DNA from: JAADJA01 sp963840975
GTDB taxonomy: Bacteria; Bacteroidota; Bacteroidia; Bacteroidales; JAADJA01
Assembly (NCBI GenBank): GCA_963840975.1
Contig: CAWJBC010000011.1
Location: forward strand, 62,001-126,000
DNA: 64,000 nt
Direction of reading: 5' to 3'
Part shown: piece by piece, positions 44,955-52,636 of the stretch
Layout: every line of letters starts with the position of its first letter
Position numbering within the stretch: position 1 is the stretch's first letter
Notes under the pieces: generated by a model
Told to the model about the DNA's origin: nothing
Database searches by the model: none
Seen by the model: only the letters and a program-made list of their open reading frames with translations
Made by a program: the position numbers and the translations under genes

Positions 44955-47105
44955 ATGAAACAGGTATTTAAAATTTCTGCTTTTGTGTTTGCAATGTTGA
45001 TTATAGCGTTTTTCAACACATGCAAAAAAGACAACAATGACAACAACGAAAATCCAGCAGTTGACTGGGTGATCGGAACAAAAACAACCGTTGAAATCAA
45101 TGCATCTCCCGGCGACGAAGTAACCGAATCCGTCAATGGCCTCACTTTCATGTTCCCCGATGGAGGATCAGGTACCCTTGAGGTGGCTCCAATTATTAGT
45201 GGAGTTGCGCCTCTTATTGAAGGCTTCGGTTATTACATCAATTTTACAGGCACTGACAAGATCAGGTTGATCCTTCCCGAAAGTGACACAGCAACCACTA
45301 TGGTTTGGGGTTATGGAGAAGAAGACGGTTTGATGCATGATTATACCAACAGCATGAATACCTGGGTTGCTATTCCTTACGATTCCATCACTCCTGAAAA
45401 AAGGGCTTATTTATTGGTTATGCCTCAACTGAAAATGGATAAAGATATAAAAGCTGAAAAAAAGGGGTATAATTACACATATATCACCACTCTGCGAGGT
45501 GAAGATGCAGTTTTTTATAAATACGAAAGTATGAAATCAGAGCTTAAAGCCATGATAAAAAGATACCTCGATTCTATTCAGCCGGGACCTTTAAAAGATT
45601 TAATATTGGAACGCAGGAATACAATTGTGGAGAAACTCTATTGGGGATCACCATCCTATGATCCGTTTTGGATGGATGCCTCGGAACCATGCTGTAAAAT
45701 AAATTTGAATCAGGATTATCCATCCATCGAACAGTTGAAAACTGATTTAGCCCATGAATCCGGACACTACATCATGCATCTGATGGTTGGCAATTCTGGG
45801 TATCAAACTTTACAGGCTCAACTACCAGCCAATACTACAATGCATGGTATTGGCACTCCAGCCGATCGGGATGATTATATGATTGAAGAATCAGCCTATC
45901 TTTCAGAGTATTTTCAGAATGGTACAGTCGCTGGTTATAATCCTGAAGAACCCAGGATTATGCTTTCTGGTTCTTATAACATGCCGGATGTTCAGGATTT
46001 TCCGGGCATCGAAGGTTATGGAATTGTATTGTTTGCAGGTTTGCACCGAACCAATCCAAAAATCAAAGATGTGCATGCCCCTTATGGTGTATCAAGATTT
46101 ACCGACTTTCCAGTTATCGGAGCCCCTTTTAAGGATATTTTTGAAATCCAGGGAAAGGGTGCTAAAAGTATAGATGAACTGAGGAACCATATAAATGATT
46201 ACCTCATTAGCAAAAATAAAGGTCAGTTAGCAGTCCCGTTTTTTCACCGGCTTGGATGGGGTTATCACAATGTTACAATGACCATCGTCGATCCCCAGGG
46301 CAATAAATTATCAAATGTTTCAGCACGCAGTATTTGCATCGCCGATGGAAAAACATGGTATGGACCAAAAATGACTACCGTCACAGGCACCGATGGAAAC
46401 TATACCCTCAAGGGTGTATTCGGCGGGACCGCTAATGAAAATGGAGCAATCAATAAAATACGGTTTTACAGGGGAACGACCGATAGTGCTGATGTTTTAT
46501 CGCCTGGTATTGTTAATTGGGGGTTTTATACCAACTGGAAATGGGAATGGGGAAACATCGAAGTTGATTTGGATAACCCACTCCCTCCATATCTCGAAAA
46601 CAAAGACTACGGTATCTATGTTGGCCCTTTTTTCTTCGGTTGCCCGGAACCTGATCCTCCTTATCAAATCCAATACATCCCCTTGGGAGCGCTTTCCGGA
46701 GGCAACGAAGATGATTGGATAATATGCCAGTCAAATGGCGCTGGCTCTATTACAATTGATTATACCATCATTTACGAGCTGTCCGGTTATAAAGAAACCT
46801 GCACAGGCAGTGGCACCGTCATTCCTCACCACATCGAAACCGGAGGACTCTTTAACCTCTATTATTACACATTCAACATTAATTTTACTTACAAAAGGTA
46901 TAACACCACTTGGGGTGATCAATTGAAGTACCAGTTTGATGGCACTGTCACTGGCATCGATCATCTCGATCCCTACCTCACCTCCGATGCTGTGTGTACC
47001 GGAACAATGACGCGTCATTGGATAGATGAAAATAATGAACCCCAAAGCTGCTCTTATACCGAATATTTTAACAATTTTATTTTACACAATTTCATTTCAA
47101 AATAA
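44955..47105 (+). CDS. Lipoprotein with zinc-metallopeptidase motif, hypothetical
   Basis: A 716-residue protein. The signal peptide ends in FFNTC followed by KKDNNDNNEN, the Lys-Asp pattern of surface-exposed Bacteroidota lipoproteins. Residues 267-271 are HESGH (LAHESGHYIMHLMVG), a full HExxH zinc site, and Glu 311-312 (MIEESAYLSEYF) lie about 40 residues downstream at the gluzincin third-ligand spacing. The remainder includes an Ig-like domain (about 440-500, VDPQGNKLSNVSARS) and a beta-rich C-terminus with conserved-looking Cys pairs (Cys 611, 662 and others, approximate). I do not recognise the family. It lies between two copies of a 348-bp repeat, with its own terminator downstream. Confidence 0.7.
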   Translation: MKQVFKISAFVFAMLIIAFFNTCKKDNNDNNENPAVDWVIGTKTTVEINASPGDEVTESVNGLTFMFPDGGSGTLEVAPIISGVAPLIEGFGYYINFTGTDKIRLILPESDTATTMVWGYGEEDGLMHDYTNSMNTWVAIPYDSITPEKRAYLLVMPQLKMDKDIKAEKKGYNYTYITTLRGEDAVFYKYESMKSELKAMIKRYLDSIQPGPLKDLILERRNTIVEKLYWGSPSYDPFWMDASEPCCKINLNQDYPSIEQLKTDLAHESGHYIMHLMVGNSGYQTLQAQLPANTTMHGIGTPADRDDYMIEESAYLSEYFQNGTVAGYNPEEPRIMLSGSYNMPDVQDFPGIEGYGIVLFAGLHRTNPKIKDVHAPYGVSRFTDFPVIGAPFKDIFEIQGKGAKSIDELRNHINDYLISKNKGQLAVPFFHRLGWGYHNVTMTIVDPQGNKLSNVSARSICIADGKTWYGPKMTTVTGTDGNYTLKGVFGGTANENGAINKIRFYRGTTDSADVLSPGIVNWGFYTNWKWEWGNIEVDLDNPLPPYLENKDYGIYVGPFFFGCPEPDPPYQIQYIPLGALSGGNEDDWIICQSNGAGSITIDYTIIYELSGYKETCTGSGTVIPHHIETGGLFNLYYYTFNINFTYKRYNTTWGDQLKYQFDGTVTGIDHLDPYLTSDAVCTGTMTRHWIDENNEPQSCSYTEYFNNFILHNFISK

Positions 47106-47114
47106 AAGCTCACT

Positions 47115-47149
47115 AAAAAAGCCCGATCCACTCCGGACCGGGCTTTTTT
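47115..47149. terminator. Strong bidirectional terminator
   Basis: AAAAAAGCCCGATCC (47115-47129) pairs with GGACCGGGCTTTTTT (47135-47149) with one mismatch. A-run and T-run flank the stem, so it works on both strands: for the lipoprotein gene (+) and for the DUF2461 gene (-). Confidence 0.92.
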
Positions 47150-47256
47150 AATTTAAACCACGACGAAACAATTTTTTGCAATTGTCAATTAACTTTCAAT
47201 TCAAATGATCATATTTCCCTTTATTTCATTTTTCGATTTATTTCTACATATTTCCT

Positions 47257-47910
47257 TTAATTCTTCAGTCCCCTGTTGATAAACCGGTTAAAGGGGTGCA
47301 TCACCTTAAACACTCCGGCAGCATATTCCAAAAAGTTCTTGTTCAGCAATGCTTCATCAGTAACCGCGCGAAAGACTGTATAACTCTTATACTTCAACAG
47401 GTCAATATCCTTAAAATCAGCAGGGAAATCCTTGGGTGGACGAATCAGCTTATCATCTTCCATTACCCTGAAGGTTTTCTTGAAATCATTTGCATTCAAA
47501 ATCCCTTTAAATTCATCGGCATTGTAATAGACTTCCTGCCTTGCTTTTTTCAGAATATCAGGTGGAGGCATATATATTCCGCCTGCCAGCATGGAGTTTC
47601 CCGGTTCAATGTGCACATAATATCCGGCATAGGCTCCTTTCCGACCACCTTTACATATAAACCCGCCCATATTTGTTTTGTATGGCGATTTATCCTTCGA
47701 GAACCTTACATCGCGGAATATCCTGAATATGCAATCCTTCGCAGTCAGGCTGCCGATTTCAGAATCAAAGCTGTAAACCGCCGGAATCAATCCGTTCAGA
47801 AACTTTTCAAATTCCGTTTTAGCCATCACATATTGCTTGCGGTTCAACTCGAACCATTCACGCGTATTGTTTACTTTCAATTCATTCAGAAATTCCAAAA
47901 CTGTTTTCAT
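47257..47910 (-). CDS. DUF2461 family protein, complete copy
   Basis: A 217-residue soluble protein of the DUF2461/TIGR02453 family: FLNELKVNNTREWFELNRKQY at the start, FRIFRDVRFSKDKSPYKTNMGGFI, GAYAGYYVHIEPGNSMLAGGIYMPPPDI, and ending FKVMHPFNRFINRG. The family is widespread and its function is not established. The start is a normal ATG at 47910. Its 3' half is duplicated at 44.4 kb. It is monocistronic. Confidence 0.9.
   Translation of the reverse strand: MKTVLEFLNELKVNNTREWFELNRKQYVMAKTEFEKFLNGLIPAVYSFDSEIGSLTAKDCIFRIFRDVRFSKDKSPYKTNMGGFICKGGRKGAYAGYYVHIEPGNSMLAGGIYMPPPDILKKARQEVYYNADEFKGILNANDFKKTFRVMEDDKLIRPPKDFPADFKDIDLLKYKSYTVFRAVTDEALLNKNFLEYAAGVFKVMHPFNRFINRGLKN
47263..47610. repeat. 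348-bp direct repeat, copy B
   Basis: Same sequence as 44397-44744 with three mismatches and no indels; this copy is continuous with the intact DUF2461 gene. Confidence 0.9.
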
Positions 47911-48208
47911 AGCAAGTACTTTTTTAAGTAAACCAAAAAAAATTATCTATTGTTCAAAATTAAGAAATTGTATCTGATCAGCCTGTTGATTTATTCATTT
48001 TAGCCGATTAACAATCTTTGAAATAGCACATGGGAAATAAGGGTATAAAGGTGTAGTTTATCTCACGCACGCCTGTATTTCATTTTTGTCCTCTATTTCC
48101 GCTATACCTTTTTTTATTAATCCTGATTTGTGGAAATAATTTCATTAAAATTTTTATACTGATTTGAAACAAAATTTTATGTAAATTTGGCATTCCAAAC
48201 CAAACATT

Positions 48209-49075
48209 ATGCTAAAGCAGGCATGTAATATTTGGCTGATATTATTGCTTTTCACCTGCGAAGTCTGGTGCGCCCATCCGAATCAACCCATTGGAGGCAG
48301 GTCGGCCGGCTTAGGCAATGCTTCTGTTGCCCTGAACGATTTCTGGTCAGTTCATAACAACCAGGCAGGATTAGGTGGTTTAGAAAGTCCAGCCATTGGT
48401 CTGTATTATGAAAACAGGTTCCTCGTGCAGGAATTGAGTTTAAAAGCCGCCGCATTTGTTCTGACCACCAAATCCGGAACGTTCGGGATCAACTTCAATT
48501 CATTCGGATATACAAACTACAACGAAATGAAAGCCGGGCTTGCTTATGGAAGGAAATTCGGGAAGATTTTTTCAGCCGGTGTCCAGCTCGATTACCTTCG
48601 TACCCATATTGCAGAGGATTACGGAAACAGAGATGCCTTCACCTTTGAAGTCGGGATACGGTCTGAATTGACTGAAAAACTTACCATCGCCGCTCATATT
48701 TATAACCCCATCAGGGTTGAAATTCAGAAGGATTATGATGAAAAGACACCTGCTATTTTTAAACTTGGTGTCGCATACAAAATTTCCGAAAAGCTCCTGA
48801 TCGCCCTCGAAACAGAAAAGGACTCCGATTTCAAACCCTTGATAAGGGGCGGGTTGGAATACAAAATAATTGACAAAGCTGCAGTGAGGGTGGGTTATTC
48901 CACCTTACCATCCACCTCCGGTTCCGAAAACTTCAGCATCGCTTCAGTTTATTCTTTTGGTTTCGGACTGAACATCCGGAAGTTTGTCCTCGATTTGTCA
49001 TCATCCTGGCACCAGACTTTGGGTTGGTCGCCAATGGTATCGTTTATTTATAATTTTAAAAAGAAAAGAGATTAA
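48209..49075 (+). CDS. PorV/PorQ-like outer membrane beta-barrel protein
   Basis: A 288-residue protein with a signal peptide (MLKQACNIWLILLLFTCEVWCA). The mature start PNQPIGGRSAGLGNASVALNDFWSVHNNQAGLGGL is the PorV/FadL-type opening in which an N-terminal helix plugs the barrel; later segments alternate in barrel fashion to a C-terminal MVSFIYNF. It is shorter than PorV (398). Its TAA overlaps the ATG of the HhH gene (TAATG), so translational coupling is likely, and the same pair is often found together in Bacteroidota. Its relation to secretion is inferred. Confidence 0.75.
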   Translation: MLKQACNIWLILLLFTCEVWCAHPNQPIGGRSAGLGNASVALNDFWSVHNNQAGLGGLESPAIGLYYENRFLVQELSLKAAAFVLTTKSGTFGINFNSFGYTNYNEMKAGLAYGRKFGKIFSAGVQLDYLRTHIAEDYGNRDAFTFEVGIRSELTEKLTIAAHIYNPIRVEIQKDYDEKTPAIFKLGVAYKISEKLLIALETEKDSDFKPLIRGGLEYKIIDKAAVRVGYSTLPSTSGSENFSIASVYSFGFGLNIRKFVLDLSSSWHQTLGWSPMVSFIYNFKKKRD

Positions 49076-50175
49076 TGCCACCAAATCACAAAAACACCAA
49101 GGATCACGAAGTAAATGAAACGTCAGATTTTGTGGTATTTTGTGAATTGGTGTCTTTGTGGCTAAAAAACAATTTGCAATTTAGCCTCCAAAATAAATTC
49201 ACTTTCCGACTTTCTTACCCTGTAATAATTTTTCTCCTTTTAGTAATTACCATTCAATCCTTCGCCCAGGAACCTGAGCCTAAAGTCAAGGAAGATGTGA
49301 ACGACATTACTGATAAAATAGAGAACATCGCTCAAAGCACGGATGAAACGCTGGACTATTCCGACCTGATCAACGATTTAATTTACTTCAGGGAAAATCC
49401 ACTGAACCTTAATTATGCCTCGATGATTGACCTCGAAAAGTTGTTTTTCCTGAATGAAATGCAAATTTTCAACCTCATAGCTTATCGCGAAACCTATGGT
49501 CATTTTTTAACTGTCTTCGAACTTCAATCCATTGATGGATTCGATACAGAATCCATCCAAAAGATTTTACCCTATGTATATGTCTCGGAAGAAAAACCTG
49601 TAAATCGTTTTAAATTTAAGGACCTGACAAAATATGGACGCCATGAAGCAATTGTTCGTTACCAGCGTGTTCTCCAGGAACAAAAAGGCTACACATCCAT
49701 TTCGGATTCGGCGCTTTATGCCAGTCCAAATTCACGTTATCTTGGGAGTCCTGATAAAATCTACCTGAAATACGGTTATAATTTCCACGACAGGGTAAGG
49801 TTTGGTTTTCTGGCGGAAAAAGATGCAGGCGAAGTATTTCTGACCGAAAATGTCAACGATTCTATTCAGCGACTCATTGGAGATAGACTCAAAAACGGGT
49901 TTGATTTTTATTCGTTTTATTTCAGCCTGCACGACATCGGGATATTGAAAGCTGTTACTGTTGGCGATTACCAACTGGGATTCGGACAGGGTTTAACTTT
50001 AAGCTCGGGACTTGCATTCGGGAAATCAGCAGAAGCGGTAGATCTTAAAAGGAATGCAAGAGGGATTAAGACCATCCGCCTCCTCCAACGAAAATCTTTT
50101 TTTCAGAGGTGGGGCTGCAACTATAGCTTACGGAAAATTCGACCTTACAGCATTTTATTCCAGCCATCTTATTGA
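49075..50175 (+). CDS. Helix-hairpin-helix beta-barrel protein, N-terminal part before a frameshift
   Basis: The frame has 366 codons but the true product is interrupted near 50071. Residues 1-45 are odd: their DNA is a degenerate intergenic repeat (runs like CACAAAAACACCAAGGATCAC and GGTGTCTTTGTGG), so a TTG at 49174, just before the signal peptide (YPVIIFLLLVITIQSFAQ), may be the actual start. A ComEA-like helix-hairpin-helix follows (ENPLNLNYASMIDLEKLFFLN, IDGFDTESIQKILPYV), then barrel strands. In this phylum the family usually has about 680 residues and follows a PorV-like gene. The last 35 residues after about codon 332 are out-of-frame. Confidence 0.75.
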   Translation: MPPNHKNTKDHEVNETSDFVVFCELVSLWLKNNLQFSLQNKFTFRLSYPVIIFLLLVITIQSFAQEPEPKVKEDVNDITDKIENIAQSTDETLDYSDLINDLIYFRENPLNLNYASMIDLEKLFFLNEMQIFNLIAYRETYGHFLTVFELQSIDGFDTESIQKILPYVYVSEEKPVNRFKFKDLTKYGRHEAIVRYQRVLQEQKGYTSISDSALYASPNSRYLGSPDKIYLKYGYNFHDRVRFGFLAEKDAGEVFLTENVNDSIQRLIGDRLKNGFDFYSFYFSLHDIGILKAVTVGDYQLGFGQGLTLSSGLAFGKSAEAVDLKRNARGIKTIRLLQRKSFFQRWGCNYSLRKIRPYSILFQPSY

Positions 50176-51337
50176 TGCATCAATTTCGGAAGCAGATTAC
50201 CTGACGGATGAACAACCTGCCATTACTTCCATGCAGGAGTCGGGGCTGCATCGCACTCCCGGCGAATTAAAGACCAAAAAAGCGGTGGACATTGAAGCAA
50301 TGGGCGGACATGTATCGTTTCGCCAAAAGACATTGAAACTGGGTGTTACGGGCTATTTTTCGAAGCTTGGCAGCAATCTTTCCAAAGATCAGAAACCCTA
50401 TAATCAATTTGATTTTGAGGGGAAAGAGAATTTTAATGCAGGATTTGATTATACATGGTTATTCAGGAAGTTTAATTTTTTTGGTGAGATCGCTTACAGC
50501 AAAAATGGGGCTATCGCACAACTGCATGGCATTAACGCAAATCCCCACCCAAGCCTTACTTTGACTTTTCTTTACAGAAATTATCCAAAAGACTACCAAA
50601 ACTTTTTCAGTAACGCATTTGGCGAAGGAAGCCACAATTGCAATGAGCAGGGTTTGTTTACAGGGATAAAACTTCAGCTCATCCGAAAATGGACGGTAAC
50701 TGCTTACTTTGATAATTTCAAATTTCCCTGGCTCAAATACCGTATTGATGCGCCTTCATCCGGAAATGAAAGTATGATAAGAATTCAGAAATTAATGGGA
50801 GATGATGCGTTGATCTACTTCAGCTTCAGGCAAAACAACCGCCAACTGAACGAGCCATCCGGGGAGCAAACGACAGCCTCACTTATCAATACACGGAAAA
50901 ACAATTACCGTTTTCATATTGAATACGCCATTTCACCTTCGATAACCCTGAAAAACCGTTTTGAATATTCATTTTACAAAGAAGGCGTTACCTATAAAGG
51001 AACAGGGTATTTGATTTACCAGGATGTGGTATGGAAAAACCGGAATGATCAATTTTCACTTACAGCAAGGTATGCCCTTTTCGATACCGATTCGTGGGAT
51101 GAAAGGATTTATGCTTATGAGAATGATGTTCTGTATGCTTTTTCCATACCGGCTTATTACTACAAAGGCAGCAGGTGTTATTTGCTTTTCAATTACCGGA
51201 TGACCCGTTCATTTAATATTTCATTTCGATTTGCAACTTCCACCCTGAGTGATCGTTCGACTTTCGGTTCGGGGCTGGATGAAATAGACGGGAACAATAA
51301 AACAGAACTGAAGGTGCAATTACGATTGCATTTGTAA
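50054..51337 (+). CDS. Helix-hairpin-helix beta-barrel protein, C-terminal part after a frameshift
   Basis: The second frame supplies the rest of the barrel. Meaningful sequence begins at SASSNENLFFRGGAATIAYGKFDL (about 50075), which continues the first frame's KRNARGIK if one A near 50071 is removed; NENLFFRG is a hallmark of the family at this place. Barrel-like strands then run to the C-terminal KTELKVQLRLHL. No start codon or RBS upstream of the junction makes sense, so it is not an independent gene. Either a pseudogene or a consensus error. Confidence 0.75.
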   Translation: MQEGLRPSASSNENLFFRGGAATIAYGKFDLTAFYSSHLIDASISEADYLTDEQPAITSMQESGLHRTPGELKTKKAVDIEAMGGHVSFRQKTLKLGVTGYFSKLGSNLSKDQKPYNQFDFEGKENFNAGFDYTWLFRKFNFFGEIAYSKNGAIAQLHGINANPHPSLTLTFLYRNYPKDYQNFFSNAFGEGSHNCNEQGLFTGIKLQLIRKWTVTAYFDNFKFPWLKYRIDAPSSGNESMIRIQKLMGDDALIYFSFRQNNRQLNEPSGEQTTASLINTRKNNYRFHIEYAISPSITLKNRFEYSFYKEGVTYKGTGYLIYQDVVWKNRNDQFSLTARYALFDTDSWDERIYAYENDVLYAFSIPAYYYKGSRCYLLFNYRMTRSFNISFRFATSTLSDRSTFGSGLDEIDGNNKTELKVQLRLHL

Positions 51338-51404
51338 TCCAAATTGGGTTCGTTTTACCAGAATTATTAGATAGGGTGATTGATGCCGCAAGAAAACCAA
51401 ATAC

Positions 51405-51800
51405 AGATCGTCATTAACAAAATGGGATGTCTATTTACAAGTTACGGGTATGAATTAACTATATAAGGATGCCTGTTAACAAGATACGGATAGCCATTTA
51501 TAAAATGTGTATAAAAGAAAGCAAAATGCGGATGTGCATTAATTAAATGAGGGTACCTGTTAACAAAATGCGGGTAGGTGAAAACATAATGTGAATGGCT
51601 ATTTACAAGTTGCGGATGTGCATTAACTAAATAAGGATACCTATTAACAAAATACGGATAGCCCTTTATATAATGTGTATAAAAGAAAGCAAAATACGGA
51701 CGGCTATTAACAAGTTTAGGGCTTGTATTAACAAAATGCTGGCGGGCATAAACGAAATGAGGATGGTTATTCACAAAATGCAGGTTAGCATAAACACAAT
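51405..51800. repeat. 21-bp minisatellite, about 19 units
   Basis: A strictly 21-bp tandem repeat of the kind ATTAACAAAATGCGGATAGCC, diverged but keeping register, in the spacer between the HhH gene and the TonB receptor. A higher-order period of 168 bp (8 units) is visible: TGTGTATAAAAGAAAGC occurs near 51506 and again near 51674. Read on the minus strand the array encodes a heptad repeat ((N/V)xxPxxV) with no stop from 51774 to 51442. Confidence 0.9.
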
Positions 51801-52012
51801 AAAGTAATAAGCTTTAGAAAATTCCAGGTTAATAAATAATTAATACCACTCTATTAATCCCATTGTCTTCATTAGCTTTGCCAAAGAAATGAAATAACTT
51901 TTATAACAAATCGTCATTGACAGAGTTTAAAGATGAATGCAATTACAACTCTTGGGAATTTTTTCTGTCTATGACTTCGAAATAAATCCTGTCATATTAT
52001 AACAAATACGGA

Positions 52013-52636
52013 ATGAGAATTATTTTAGGAAAGGCGTTATTGCTGGTATTGCTTGCTTTTGGGCCGATAGCCCTAATGGCTGAAGGAGATGAATCTGTCG
52101 TAAAAAACACCTTAAGCGGCTATATCCATGACCAGAAAACCGGCGAAGACCTGATCGGCGCTACGGTTTATGTGAAGGAAATTAAATCGGGAACTACTTC
52201 CAACATCTACGGATTTTACAGCATCAGCCTTCCTGCCGGTCAATATTCAGTGGTGTATTCTTATGTCGGATATACGCCGGTGGAAAAGACTTTCGACCTG
52301 AAGGAAAACATCACCTTTGATGTGCATCTTGCCCTCGCCAACCAGGAACTGGAAGGGGTGGTTATTACCGGCACCGCTATCAACGATAATGTGACAAACG
52401 CTGAGATGAGTTCGATTAAAATGGATACCAAGACCATCAAACAAATTCCTGCGCTGATGGGTGAAGTGGATATTATCAAAGCCATCCAGCTTTTGCCGGG
52501 TGTTCAAAGCATTTCGGAAGGAAGCTCAGGATTCAGCGTTCGGGGAGGAAGCCTGGACCAGAACCTGATCCAGCTGGACGAAGCTACGGTTTACAATGCC
52601 TTCGCACCTGATGGGTTTCTTTTCGGTGTTCAATAA
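52013..52636 (+). CDS. TonB-dependent receptor, N-terminal part before a frameshift
   Basis: The first 207 codons: signal peptide (LLVLLAFGPIALMAEG), a carboxypeptidase-like regulatory domain (LSGYIHDQKTGEDLIGATVYVKE ... VEKTFDLKENITFDVHLA), and most of the plug domain (MGEVDIIKAIQLLPGVQSISEGSSGFSVRGGSLDQNLIQLDEATVYNA). At about 52601 an extra T moves the frame, and the remaining 12 codons are spurious. With one base removed it joins the next piece as YNASHLMGFFSVFNNDAI. The intact protein would have about 790 residues, normal for this receptor type. Confidence 0.83.
   Translation: MRIILGKALLLVLLAFGPIALMAEGDESVVKNTLSGYIHDQKTGEDLIGATVYVKEIKSGTTSNIYGFYSISLPAGQYSVVYSYVGYTPVEKTFDLKENITFDVHLALANQELEGVVITGTAINDNVTNAEMSSIKMDTKTIKQIPALMGEVDIIKAIQLLPGVQSISEGSSGFSVRGGSLDQNLIQLDEATVYNAFAPDGFLFGVQ

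Noticed and set aside
51442..51774. A 110-codon minus-strand frame of heptad repeats as a protein gene
   Set aside because: It starts at GTG without an RBS, lies wholly within a 21-bp minisatellite and has low complexity (N, P, H, Y, F, V). Kept as a repeat, with the coding possibility noted as a finding.
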